Shown here one piece after another: positions 1-7,371 of a stretch of 10,734 bases of DNA. Positions within the stretch are counted from its first letter, which is position 1; each line of letters starts with the position of its first letter. Under the pieces are notes generated by a model that was not told where the DNA came from, searched no databases, and worked only from the letters and a program-made list of their open reading frames with translations. A program made the position numbers and the translations under genes. The stretch covers positions 1-10,734 of the forward strand of contig JAKSCN010000678.1 in assembly GCA_022360595.1 (NCBI GenBank), in the 5' to 3' direction. The DNA is from Chromatiales bacterium. GTDB lineage: Bacteria; Pseudomonadota; Gammaproteobacteria; Chromatiales; Chromatiaceae.

Positions 1-2864
1 ACCCCGGGTGCGATGCCGTTGCGCACCAGTGCAACTGCTTCCACGCTGCCGCCGGGAGTTGAGATGCGTACTTTTTCGCCGGAGCTGATACCGAGCTTTT
101 GAGCGTCTTCACTGTTGATGGCAATAGCGTTACTGGGGTGGAACTGTTGTAGCCGCTGTATGCCTGCAGTGTGTGATGAGACAAACTGGGATTTGGTGCT
201 GACCACTTTGAACGGCCACTGGTTTTTCGGGAAGCGCTGCTCCAGGGATGCGCCATCCGAGAGGGATGGTGGAACCCAGGTGGGCGTGCCGATATAGCGT
301 TGACCACTCATGGTGTTGCGTGCGGTGCCTAATCTTTCGTCGTATATCTGCATCGGTTTTTTGTATTGGCGGGCGAGTGTGTTGCCTTTGTAGGATTTAC
401 TGAAATCTTCAAACCGGCCACCACGGGCATAGACATAAGCGACTTTGCGCCACTCTTCCGGTTTAAGTGTTTGCTGCATCACTTTACTGAGACGGTCGAC
501 GCCGGTCAGTTCCAGTGTATTATCGTCGGCATCAGCAACGGCACCTCCATCAAACGCGACATTGGCTGCGGCGCGCAGATAGAAATCTTCCGGCGTGTTG
601 AGTGGGTGCATCTTGCCATCTTTATCCTTTATCGCTTTATCGCCAAAGCCGGGCAGCCCCATTTTTTTGGCGACTTGAATAAAGAACCACTCCATATCGA
701 CGCTTTGATTGTTGGTGTCTTTCACTTGAGCTGGTTCAACAACCGGCCAGCGGGCAGTGCTGACCCTGGTCAGGTTGCCGCCCCAGGCGCTGGCCCAGCC
801 CCAGCTCTCGTAGAGTACCGAGTCGGGTACGATATAGTCAGCAAAGGTGTTGGTCTCGTTGATGAAGGGGTCGATAGAGACAATCAGCGGCAGCGCTTTA
901 GGGTCGGCAAGTTTCTCTTTTACCTGATTGTGCAGACCGGCAATGCCGTAGATCGGATTTGAACTCCACAAGATCAAGGCCTTTAAGGAGTAGGGATAGC
1001 CGTTGAGCGCCGCAGTCAGGAACTCGGACGACATGGCCGGAGAGAGTGGATACCAAGGCGCTTGTGAGGGGTAGGGGTTCTGACCCGCCGCTACCTTGCG
1101 TTTGTACTCACTGCTCTTCTCATAGGGAAAACCATGCCGCCCGAGACCGACTCCCTTTGCCTTCACCATCCCGGGGAATTTCTTTAAGTTGTAACGCGGT
1201 CCAGGTGCGATCTCCTTATATCGTCCACCACTGGCGGTAGTGCCGCCTTTGACGTTGAGATTGCCCACTAGCGCATTGAGCATGACAATGGCGTATGCGG
1301 TATAGAAGCCGTTACTGCCCATGGTGCCGCCGTGGCAGTCAGCTGCTGCACGTTTGCCGTGGCTGGTGAATTTATCTGCCAGTTCGATAATTTTTGCTTC
1401 CGGTATGCCACAAAGTTCTGAATATTCAGTTAGCGTGTGTTTGAACGCTTCATCTTTCAGTAGACTCAGGCTGCTTTTCACGGCTACTTGGTCGCCATTG
1501 GTGAGCTCTATTACACCTTCGTAAAAGAGTTGCGCAGGACCGGCTGTCGCCTGATTGGCCGGTAAGTTGGTGGCCTTTTCAATGACCACTAAAGGAGATG
1601 CTTTGGGATCACCGGTGGCTAAGCCGATATCAGTGGCTCTGAGGAATCGACCTTGCAGTTTGTGGCCCTCATCAATAATCACCAGGTGAGTGGCATTGGA
1701 CCAACTGACTTCATCGGCTACCTTCGCCGCCTTGGGGTTGGGCTGTTTGAGGAAGTGATCATCAAAGCGTTCATTCTCGATAATCCAACGGATCATCCCC
1801 ATGACCAGAGCGCCGTCGGTATTGGGCTTGATGGGGAGCCAACTGCTGCGTCCATCAGACGCCATGCTGTCGCTGTTGGTCAATACCGGGTCAACCACTA
1901 CGTACTCCAGTTTGCCTTCGCTTCTGGCTTTGGCAAGTTGTTGTCCCTGACGTTTGAAGGGGTTCCCGGCGTTGCCCGGTGCGGTGCCGATAAAGAGTAG
2001 AAATTCAGAGTTGGCGAAGTCGGGTTTCAGATGAGGCTGTTTTTTCCAATCGGCCAATAGAGCGGCATAACCTGAACGCATGGAGAGACCACAGTAGGAG
2101 CGATGGCCTGTGAAATTCACGGTGCCGAAGCTCTGTTTGGCGAAGCGTGCGGCGAAGCGCAGGCGCCCATCCTTAAAGGGCGGAATAACCGCTAACTGGT
2201 TGGACTTGGGGCCAAATTCGGGATTGCTGGGGTCAATAGGTGTTTTGATGTCACGAATAGCCCGCAGGCCATCCACATGGCCTTCACCGAAAAGATTGCC
2301 ACCTTCAACGACCTCTTCCAGCAGTTGTTCGGGGGAGATCGGTATCCATTGACCACTGCCGCGCGGACCAACCCGTTTCAGAGGCACTTTGACGCGATTG
2401 GGGTCAGTCAATTTGGACAGTACCGCGTTACCTCTGGCACAGGCGGTAGAACGGCCGGCCAAGCCTTGTTCCATGTAGCGGCTGAGGTTGACGAAGCTAT
2501 CCTTTACCGGTGTGGCGTAGGGTATGTGTTGATCGGTTGAGAGTAGGTGATAAGGGTTGCCGGTAACACGCATCACTGATTGATCGGTTCTGTCCACGCG
2601 CACTCTGACACCGCAAATTGTGGTGCACCCCATGCACATGGTGTAGCTCATGGCCTGGTCTGGGTTGGGGATGAGTTGGCCTGTTGTTGTGTCGATGGTG
2701 AATTCAGGCTTGGGTGCTTTACCGCTGATTGGGTCGGCAGGTTTGTCGCCGGACCAGAGGCCGCGGAGCATCTTTTCGGCCGTGTGGCTGTATCCGAAAC
2801 CGAAAGCGGTCAATCCACCAGCCGCTGCTGCACCTTTGAGAAATTTTCTACGGGAAGTAGTCAT
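1..2864 (-). CDS. ttrA: Tetrathionate reductase subunit A (molybdopterin catalytic subunit), 3' end cut by window edge
   Basis: Catalytic subunit of a periplasmic molybdopterin oxidoreductase of the TtrA branch of the DMSO-reductase superfamily, expected to reduce tetrathionate to thiosulfate. The frame is open from 2864 to the window edge: 954 codons without a stop. TtrA of enteric bacteria has about 1020 residues, so only a short C-terminal piece should be missing. The N-terminus carries a Tat motif (SRRKFLK, residues 4-10) and a short hydrophobic segment. A [4Fe-4S] site follows: C77, C80 and C84 (CxxCxxxC), then C142 in STACARG. C258 in the HRSYCG motif is the likely Mo ligand. The ATG at 2864 has AGGAG eight bases upstream. 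The gene starts 30 bases after ttrC and is the last of ttrBCA, the same order as in Salmonella. The family (Ttr, Arr, Psr/Phs) varies in substrate; the linked TtrSR pair favours tetrathionate, but the substrate is inferred. Confidence 0.9.
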   Translation of the reverse strand, partial: MTTSRRKFLKGAAAAGGLTAFGFGYSHTAEKMLRGLWSGDKPADPISGKAPKPEFTIDTTTGQLIPNPDQAMSYTMCMGCTTICGVRVRVDRTDQSVMRVTGNPYHLLSTDQHIPYATPVKDSFVNLSRYMEQGLAGRSTACARGNAVLSKLTDPNRVKVPLKRVGPRGSGQWIPISPEQLLEEVVEGGNLFGEGHVDGLRAIRDIKTPIDPSNPEFGPKSNQLAVIPPFKDGRLRFAARFAKQSFGTVNFTGHRSYCGLSMRSGYAALLADWKKQPHLKPDFANSEFLLFIGTAPGNAGNPFKRQGQQLAKARSEGKLEYVVVDPVLTNSDSMASDGRSSWLPIKPNTDGALVMGMIRWIIENERFDDHFLKQPNPKAAKVADEVSWSNATHLVIIDEGHKLQGRFLRATDIGLATGDPKASPLVVIEKATNLPANQATAGPAQLFYEGVIELTNGDQVAVKSSLSLLKDEAFKHTLTEYSELCGIPEAKIIELADKFTSHGKRAAADCHGGTMGSNGFYTAYAIVMLNALVGNLNVKGGTTASGGRYKEIAPGPRYNLKKFPGMVKAKGVGLGRHGFPYEKSSEYKRKVAAGQNPYPSQAPWYPLSPAMSSEFLTAALNGYPYSLKALILWSSNPIYGIAGLHNQVKEKLADPKALPLIVSIDPFINETNTFADYIVPDSVLYESWGWASAWGGNLTRVSTARWPVVEPAQVKDTNNQSVDMEWFFIQVAKKMGLPGFGDKAIKDKDGKMHPLNTPEDFYLRAAANVAFDGGAVADADDNTLELTGVDRLSKVMQQTLKPEEWRKVAYVYARGGRFEDFSKSYKGNTLARQYKKPMQIYDERLGTARNTMSGQRYIGTPTWVPPSLSDGASLEQRFPKNQWPFKVVSTKSQFVSSHTAGIQRLQQFHPSNAIAINSEDAQKLGISSGEKVRISTPGGSVEAVALVRNGIAPG

Positions 2865-2894
2865 GTTGTTTTCTCCTATCGCTGATGGTTGGAC

Positions 2895-3917
2895 TCAGGC
2901 GTTGCTGCTTGAGCGCTGCCAGGGCAGCAGACTGGTAATAAGAGTGATGAGAACGAGCCAGAAGCCGAAGGAACCGGCGATTCCCAACCAACCTTCGCTG
3001 CCCAGCGACAGTTCAAAGTTGTAATAACCGGCACCGTTCTTTGGCAGACCTTGCCCACCGATGAACATGACCCAGCGAACCATCCAGCTACCGAGCAGTG
3101 CCAGCAGGCCGGTTGGAATGGCGAGAGCGGGGAATTTGATCAGGGTAAACAGCAGGGGTAAAAGTGTGCCGGTGAGTAACCAGAGAATAATGATCTCAAA
3201 GTTTGCCTCACCCATTGCTAGGTTTTGGAATGCCGCGCCTGAAGCGCTTTGACCGATTGAACCTGCGCTGACCCAGATCGTCATGAAGAGGGTGACCAGC
3301 AGCAGTGTGATTGAGAGTGCGCGGTTCGCTGTGTGGGTTAGTAGTATTTGGTCTGGTTGAAAAATCCTGCTCAGCACCAGAGCGAGTCCGACAGCACCAC
3401 TTAACCCTGTCAGTAGATAGAGTGGGATCAACCAGTTGCTCTGCCAGAGAATGCGGCTATCAAGTACCCCCATTTCACTGCCGGTATAGAGAGCGATCAG
3501 TAACGCCAACAGGCCGGTGATAACGCCGAGTACGCGAACAACAGGCTGTCCCAACGCATGCTTGTTGCGGAAAACCGACCAGCTATAGAGTGTCAACGCA
3601 CCTATATAGAGAGGGAGAAAGAAGGCGCCCCAGCTCATCCAGGAGTCCGGTGTAAAGTGTAGATAGAACTGGAAGAAGCGTGCCGGCTGATGTAGATCAG
3701 AGAGTAGCGCAACCGGCGCCACCAGACCTGTGGTAAGCGCAACCAGGAGAGCAATGCGGCTGAATTTTTCCCAGTGGCCTTTACCTAGTACAAAGGCGGG
3801 CAGGGTGAGTAGTAGCCCGCCAACACTGATGCCTATGAAGAAGAAGTATTGTACCGCCCATGAGTTCCAGGTGATCTCGTGATCGATAGCGATGAGTTCA
3901 ATAATTTCACTACTCAT
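2895..3917 (-). CDS. ttrC: Tetrathionate reductase subunit C, NrfD-type quinol-oxidising membrane anchor
   Basis: Integral membrane subunit that should anchor TtrAB to the periplasmic face and pass electrons from quinol to TtrB. The 340-residue protein shows about nine hydrophobic helices (near residues 19-44, 55-75, 95-113, 126-150, 162-185, 202-220, 242-262, 266-290 and 308-331). This is the NrfD/PsrC pattern, and the length is close to known TtrC proteins. The ATG overlaps the ttrB stop by four bases (ATGA, 3914-3917), so translation is probably coupled. It also has its own strong AGGAGG seven bases upstream. There are no cofactor-binding cysteine motifs, as expected for an NrfD protein. 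Family membership is clear. The ttrC assignment rests on position between ttrB and ttrA; alone it could equally be a PsrC or related anchor. Confidence 0.9.
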   Translation of the reverse strand: MSSEIIELIAIDHEITWNSWAVQYFFFIGISVGGLLLTLPAFVLGKGHWEKFSRIALLVALTTGLVAPVALLSDLHQPARFFQFYLHFTPDSWMSWGAFFLPLYIGALTLYSWSVFRNKHALGQPVVRVLGVITGLLALLIALYTGSEMGVLDSRILWQSNWLIPLYLLTGLSGAVGLALVLSRIFQPDQILLTHTANRALSITLLLVTLFMTIWVSAGSIGQSASGAAFQNLAMGEANFEIIILWLLTGTLLPLLFTLIKFPALAIPTGLLALLGSWMVRWVMFIGGQGLPKNGAGYYNFELSLGSEGWLGIAGSFGFWLVLITLITSLLPWQRSSSNA

Positions 3918-4648
3918 GATCTGGCCTCCTGTTCAACAGCTTGGGCTCTGTTCCAGAGACTGGGTGTACCTTCAATCTTGCTTTGCAGTGCGCCATCGAG
4001 CCCGATGTAATAGACTTGGGGGCGTGTGCCTTGCTCAGGGTTTAAGCCGTGGGTTTTGTGTTTCATGATCAGCTTGGTGACTGCACTGTTGGCATCGTTG
4101 AGATCACCAAAGACACGTGCGCCACCGACACAGGTTTCGACACAGGCCGGGAGCAGCCCCGCCTCAACGCGGTGGACACAGAATGTGCATTTGTCTGCCG
4201 TATTGGTTTCGCTGTTGATGAAGCGGGCGTCATACGGGCAGGCTTGGACGCAGTAGGCGCAACCGACGCAGCGGGTGTTGTCGACAACGACGATGCCATC
4301 GGTGCGTTGATAGGTGGCTTGTACCGGGCAGACTGGAATACAGGGTGGATTTTCACAGTGATTGCACAGGCGTGGTAGTACCGCACTACTGCTGCTCTCT
4401 TCCCGTTTAACTTCATAGCTGGATACGATGGTTCGGAACTGCCCATCGGGTACTTGGTTTTCGATAGAACAGGCTGCGGTACAGGCTTCACAGCCGATGC
4501 ATTTGCGCAGATCGATAACCATGCCCCAGCGCTCCTTTTTAGCCTTGCCGGACTGTTTATTGGTAGCAGCGGTTGCTGTGCTGTTCAACAGTGATAGGGA
4601 TGCAATGGGAGCACCGCCGGTTAAAAATTTTCTTCGTCCACTGTCCAT
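3914..4648 (-). CDS. ttrB: Tetrathionate reductase subunit B, Tat-exported four-cluster ferredoxin
   Basis: Electron-transfer subunit linking TtrC to TtrA in the periplasm. With the ATG at 4648 the protein has 244 residues. An N-terminal Tat motif (GRRKFLT, residues 4-10) is followed by sixteen cysteines in four groups: C50/53/56/60, C95/98/103/107, C127/130/133/137 and C154/157/169/173. This is the DmsB/NrfC-type arrangement for four [4Fe-4S] clusters. A longer reading starts at a GTG at 4657, but AAGGTG, which contains that GTG, lies six bases before the ATG and is better read as its ribosome-binding site. It is the first gene of ttrBCA. The upstream region has a -10-like TATAAC and a repeated motif that may bind TtrR. 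Confidence 0.92.
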   Translation of the reverse strand: MDSGRRKFLTGGAPIASLSLLNSTATAATNKQSGKAKKERWGMVIDLRKCIGCEACTAACSIENQVPDGQFRTIVSSYEVKREESSSSAVLPRLCNHCENPPCIPVCPVQATYQRTDGIVVVDNTRCVGCAYCVQACPYDARFINSETNTADKCTFCVHRVEAGLLPACVETCVGGARVFGDLNDANSAVTKLIMKHKTHGLNPEQGTRPQVYYIGLDGALQSKIEGTPSLWNRAQAVEQEARS

Positions 4649-4712
4649 TCTTTTCACCTTTTGTCAGATGAGAAATAACCAATAACTGCTTTCTCTTTAT
4701 GCTGTGTTAAAG

Positions 4713-4756
4713 GTTATAGGAATCAGGGAAATTGAAAATTGTGGATGCCCGAAATT
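4713..4756 (-). promoter_or_regulatory. Candidate ttrBCA promoter with upstream activator motif
   Basis: On the minus strand TATAAC (4718 to 4713) matches the sigma-70 -10 consensus at five of six bases. No good -35 hexamer lies 16-18 bases upstream, as expected of an activator-dependent promoter. A transcription start near 4706 would place the centre of the repeated motif (4738-4756) near -41, the usual spot for a class II activator. The leader to the ATG at 4648 would be about 58 bases. The start site is inferred from sequence only. Confidence 0.5.
4738..4756 (-). repeat. Repeated motif, copy 1 (candidate TtrR site, ttrB-proximal)
   Basis: This 19-base element matches the element at 4929-4947 at 17 of 19 positions. 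The core TTGTGGAT-N2-CCG (4739-4751, plus-strand reading) recurs upstream of ttrS. It sits about 80-90 bases before the ttrB ATG, next to the predicted promoter. Confidence 0.6.
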
Positions 4757-4786
4757 GAGTTCAAGTCAGGGGGGATATCGGGGACA

Positions 4787-4818
4787 AGAAAAAAATACCC
4801 GCCGGGGACGGCGGGTAT
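4787..4818 (-). terminator. Intrinsic terminator after the hydrolase gene
   Basis: A perfect 10-bp GC-rich stem (ATACCCGCCG at 4795-4804 with CGGCGGGTAT at 4809-4818) encloses a GGGA loop. On the minus strand it is followed at once by a run of seven T and further T-rich bases (4795 downward). It should stop transcripts coming from the hydrolase and isolate the ttrB promoter from read-through. Confidence 0.9.
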
Positions 4819-4928
4819 AAAATTACTACCAGCGAGAAATATACTGATAGATTTTTCGGAGTTGGTCAGATTGAGTATAAGGCTCGCTTCTGATGGATCG
4901 AATATAGTTGGCTAGTATACGTTAGAGT

Positions 4929-4947
4929 ATTGTGGATATCCGAAATT
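4929..4947 (-). repeat. Repeated motif, copy 2 (candidate TtrR site, distal)
   Basis: Near-identical to the element at 4738-4756 (17 of 19 bases), in the same orientation and 191 bases further from ttrB. The intrinsic terminator lies between the two copies. The core is TTGTGGAT-N2-CCG at 4930-4942, and its middle forms the palindrome GGATATCC. Confidence 0.55.
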
Positions 4948-4974
4948 TCTGTGAGGCGTATGATATTTGTCAGT

Positions 4975-4992
4975 ATAAACGGCTCCGTTTAT
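4975..4992. repeat. Short perfect palindrome after the hydrolase stop
   Basis: ATAAACGG-CT-CCGTTTAT begins three bases beyond the hydrolase stop codon. It could form a seven-bp hairpin with a four-base loop in the mRNA end, but no T-run follows, so it would be a weak terminator. Its ATAAAC...GTTTAT arms resemble the operators of FixJ-like regulators such as TodT/StyR, but the spacer is six bases rather than four. The function is unknown. Confidence 0.45.
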
Positions 4993-4995
4993 TCG

Positions 4996-5823
4996 CTATT
5001 TCTGTCTATTCGTATATCCCTTTATGGTATTGATTACTGTCTCCATTACCTTAGGGTTCAGGAATATCTCGTGATCACCATCGATCATATAAAGTTCCGC
5101 TTTTTTCCCCTTTATCTCTAAGGCGGATTGGTAACGTTGGCTTAGGTATGGTTTGGCGACGGCATCTTTTTCTCCTGCAAACAGAGTCACTCGTGTTTTG
5201 GGAGAAACATCGGCTGCTCTCTCAATTGGTGATATCACATCCAAGGTGCCATCAAAGATGGTGTTGTTTGTCAGTTGATACATGTCCGATCGCCACGCAT
5301 TGATATCGCAAGGGCAGGCGACGATAAAGGCGTGATCAACCAGGGCTGGATGAACCCCGATAAGATTACCGATAATGGCGCCGCCGCCAGAGTGGCCTGC
5401 CAGGACAACATAGCTGGCGTTGTATTGTGTCTTTAGTTGCTTAATCGCTTCAGCCAGTTGATCGACTCTGGTTTTATCATAGTTATCACCAATGGCATCC
5501 CCGCGAACACCATCGGATGTTCTATCCATCGGATCACTGTAACCTGGGCGTAACATACCAACAGAAACTAGATCGTTGCTCTGTTCGGCAATCAGGCGGG
5601 CAAACCGATAGTGGTAGCTCGGTTTGTGAAAAGGGGAGTCACCATGCAGTGCGATCAACAGAGTGGGGGAGACTGAAATCTCTTCACTCTTATAGGTTTT
5701 GATTTTAGTGCATTTATTATGGGTGTAAATTTCGTTTTCAGTGTCATCGCATTTTGCGTGAACAGCACTGGAAAACAGTAGGGTCAGGGCGGTGAGATGA
5801 GCCAGAAAGAGGTACTTTTCCAT
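4996..5823 (-). CDS. Secreted alpha/beta-hydrolase-fold protein
   Basis: A serine hydrolase of the alpha/beta fold, 275 residues, probably periplasmic. Residues 1-23 form a Sec signal peptide ending in AHA before K24. H60-G61 (LLIALHGDS) looks like the oxyanion-hole turn. S145 in GHSGGG is the nucleophile, D220 (GEKDAV) the likely acid and H251 (DGDHE) the catalytic histidine, in the expected order. Cysteines C25, C38, C170 and C172 could form disulfides after export. The substrate cannot be read from sequence; a small ester or peptide is possible. The ribosome-binding site is weak (AGG about 13 bases upstream). The gene looks more AT-rich than its neighbours, a hint of separate acquisition. 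It lies 128 bases after the anti-sigma gene and may share its transcript, since no terminator is evident between them. Confidence 0.82.
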   Translation of the reverse strand: MEKYLFLAHLTALTLLFSSAVHAKCDDTENEIYTHNKCTKIKTYKSEEISVSPTLLIALHGDSPFHKPSYHYRFARLIAEQSNDLVSVGMLRPGYSDPMDRTSDGVRGDAIGDNYDKTRVDQLAEAIKQLKTQYNASYVVLAGHSGGGAIIGNLIGVHPALVDHAFIVACPCDINAWRSDMYQLTNNTIFDGTLDVISPIERAADVSPKTRVTLFAGEKDAVAKPYLSQRYQSALEIKGKKAELYMIDGDHEIFLNPKVMETVINTIKGYTNRQK

Positions 5824-5951
5824 TGTAAGTAGTGCCTGGTAGTTGGTGGTGCAGCCATTATCTGAATCTGTTGATTGGCTGTCTATCTTTGAAATATGAC
5901 TTAACAGGCCCTGGTTCTCTTTCTGACTTATTTTGTTAATTTGTTGATAGG

Positions 5952-6716
5952 CTATTGCGCCAGCTGTTCATACACCAGATGGGCCGCCTTGGCGATGGTT
6001 GTACGCTCGGTTTCACCGATCAGAGCGTAACCCAGCTCTCCATCGATCCAATAGAATCCGCGTACACTGTCATTATTGGCAAACCGAAAGGCGGTATCAC
6101 GTTGTCCGTTTGGGTTCTTACGAATAAAGAGGGTCAGCCGATTGCCCAGACCGTTCTGATACATGAACTGTGCAGCCGGTTTGCCTTCAGCGGCCAGTAG
6201 ACGTCCGCCGAGCAGCTCGTAGCCGAGGGTATTGAGTTGAGGGGCCTTGACAGGTGCATCCAGACGCTTGGTTAGCCAGTTGACCAGGTGCTTCTCTTCA
6301 TTGGCGCCTACTTCTACCGGGTGTTTTACCTCGGGGGTGTAGACCACATGAGCGGTGAAGGCGTGGTCAACCATTTGGGCGATGGGTTGCTGTCCAATAT
6401 TCCATTCACCGCGTCCCAGCCAACCTATTGCCGTTCCGATAGCCAGTGTCGCGAGCATGGCGGCTATCTGTAGTGGTTTGGAAGAGTGGCTGGTTTTACT
6501 CTTCTGTTTTAACCGGGAAGGAATCGGCTCCTCCAGCACATGGTCAAAAAGCTGATGCAGCCCTGTATTTATTTCCTGGTAGGCACGTACCTGTTCAGCC
6601 GCTTCAGAGTGTTGTTCAAGGTATTGCTCTACCTCCTGGCGGCGTTTGGGGTCCAGGAGGTTATCGGCGTAGGCGTGAAGGTCCGCCTCGGTGATTGGCT
6701 TGCGCTTCTCGTTCAC
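5952..6716 (-). CDS. Membrane-spanning anti-sigma factor
   Basis: 254 residues: a cytoplasmic N-terminal domain (about 1-75), one transmembrane helix (about 82-100) and a periplasmic C-terminal domain. The N-terminus (ADLHAYADNLLDPKRR, then VEQYLEQHSEAAEQV) has the shape of an anti-sigma domain that binds an ECF sigma factor. The protein contains no cysteine at all, so it lacks the zinc-binding CxxC of classical ZAS domains; H14 and H36 remain. It starts at a GTG (6716) that overlaps the sigma stop (GTGA, 6713-6716), with AGGAG six bases upstream, so the two proteins should be made together. By family logic it holds the sigma factor at the membrane until a periplasmic signal arrives; that signal is unknown. 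Confidence 0.85.
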   Translation of the reverse strand: MNEKRKPITEADLHAYADNLLDPKRRQEVEQYLEQHSEAAEQVRAYQEINTGLHQLFDHVLEEPIPSRLKQKSKTSHSSKPLQIAAMLATLAIGTAIGWLGRGEWNIGQQPIAQMVDHAFTAHVVYTPEVKHPVEVGANEEKHLVNWLTKRLDAPVKAPQLNTLGYELLGGRLLAAEGKPAAQFMYQNGLGNRLTLFIRKNPNGQRDTAFRFANNDSVRGFYWIDGELGYALIGETERTTIAKAAHLVYEQLAQ

Positions 6717-7222
6717 TTGATTCTCCTGATATTGCTCTGTTTATGGGCGCCGTAGAGGGTGGATCTGAGATTCTCCCTGGCCCTGGAGAGGCGTGACATC
6801 ACTGTGCCTGTGGGTACATTTAGAACATCGGCGGCCTCTTCGTAGCTCATCTGCTCCAGGCCGACCAGCAGTAGCACTTCACGCTGTTTTTCCGGCAGAT
6901 TGTGCAGTGCTGCTTCGAGTTCGTTAAGCGCGAGAGTGCTCTCTTGATTACCGGTGATGGGCTGGTCATTTTGTGCTTCCATGGGGATCAGCGCCGGTCT
7001 GCGGTTAAATTTGCGCGCTTCGTTGGCATGGAGGTTGTGCATGATGCTGAACAACCAGGCGCGGATATCACCGCTACCGTTCCACAGGTGCTGTTTTGAC
7101 CAGGCGCGTTCCAGGCAGTCTTGCACCAGATCTTCCGCCAATGCCGGATCACTAAACAGCGCCTTGGCGTAGCGCCGCAGACGGGGAATATGTTGGGTAA
7201 TGAGCTGGCTAAAGTCAGCCAT
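6713..7222 (-). CDS. ECF-family RNA polymerase sigma factor
   Basis: 169-residue extracytoplasmic-function sigma factor. Region 2 covers about residues 5-72 (EDLVQDCLERAW for core binding, then DIRAWLFSIMHNLHANEARK). Region 4 covers about 103-156 (LPEKQREVLLLVGLEQMSYEEAADVLNVPTGTV, a helix-turn-helix for the -35 box). I place the start at the ATG at 7222, with AAAGGG just upstream. In-frame ATGs at 7249 and 7294 lack a ribosome-binding site, and the one at 7294 lies inside the predicted promoter. The DLVQDCLERA and RAWLF...HNLHAN wording resembles proteobacterial ECF groups paired with single-helix anti-sigma factors, as here. It probably controls its own operon and the divergent cytochrome c' gene through matched promoters at 7279-7354. 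Confidence 0.93.
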   Translation of the reverse strand: MADFSQLITQHIPRLRRYAKALFSDPALAEDLVQDCLERAWSKQHLWNGSGDIRAWLFSIMHNLHANEARKFNRRPALIPMEAQNDQPITGNQESTLALNELEAALHNLPEKQREVLLLVGLEQMSYEEAADVLNVPTGTVMSRLSRARENLRSTLYGAHKQSNIRRIK

Positions 7223-7278
7223 GGTAGTCCCTTTATCGTTTGCCTTCATAGTTTGTATTTGTAGTAGTCTCTCATACA

Positions 7279-7307
7279 GGTATACACCCCGCATTTTGTT
7301 TTATTCC
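7279..7307 (-). promoter_or_regulatory. Candidate ECF promoter for the sigma/anti-sigma operon
   Basis: On the minus strand GGAATAAAAC (7307-7298), an 11-base spacer and TGTATACC (7286-7279) make an ECF-type -35/-10 pair. The same arrangement occurs on the plus strand at 7326-7354. Transcription would start near 7272, giving a leader of about 50 bases before the ATG at 7222. This suggests autoregulation, a common property of ECF sigma operons. Confidence 0.65.
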
Positions 7308-7325
7308 GAAAAATTTAATTGTGAT

Positions 7326-7354
7326 GGAATAAAACCTGCGCAAATGTGTTAACC
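7326..7354 (+). promoter_or_regulatory. Candidate ECF promoter for cytochrome c'
   Basis: GGAATAAAAC (7326-7335), an 11-base spacer and TGTTAACC (7347-7354) match the divergent promoter in -35 sequence, spacing and most of the -10. The two -35 elements form a perfect 10-bp inverted repeat 18 bases apart. The start would be near 7360, leaving a leader of about 65 bases. Confidence 0.65.
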
Positions 7355-7371
7355 CTCATGAATGTCATATT

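Larger units (their letters stand above)
4649..4995. other. Intergenic region between hydrolase and ttrB
   Basis: This 347-base stretch holds no convincing gene on either strand. From the hydrolase side toward ttrB it contains a short palindrome just after the hydrolase stop (4975-4992), one copy of the TTGTGGAT-N2-CCG motif (4930-4942), an intrinsic terminator (4787-4818), a second copy of the motif (4739-4751), and a candidate -10 box for ttrB (4713-4718). I found no convincing FNR-type site (TTGAT-N4-ATCAA), although the Salmonella ttr operon is known to need FNR. Confidence 0.8.

Noticed and set aside
366..962. 198-codon open frame on the plus strand
   Set aside because: It lies antisense inside ttrA, whose frame is continuous and rich in family motifs; the plus-strand product shows no recognisable domain or ribosome-binding site.
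2876..3058. 60-codon minus-strand frame overlapping the ttrC end
   Set aside because: It is an out-of-frame shadow within ttrC and the ttrC-ttrA gap, with no family signal.
4649..4657. GTG at 4657 as the ttrB start
   Set aside because: The GTG is part of AAGGTG, which is well placed as ribosome-binding site for the ATG at 4648; the Tat motif is intact from the shorter start.
7223..7294. Longer N-terminus for the ECF sigma factor starting at 7294
   Set aside because: The start would lie within the predicted promoter (7279-7307), upstream of the likely transcription start, and has no ribosome-binding site.
7315..7335. FNR/CRP-like or fourth TTGTGGAT-type site near TTGTGATGGAAT
   Set aside because: No second half-site for FNR or CRP is present, and the bases after TTGTG do not match the ttr motif; the stretch is better explained by the ECF -35 element.
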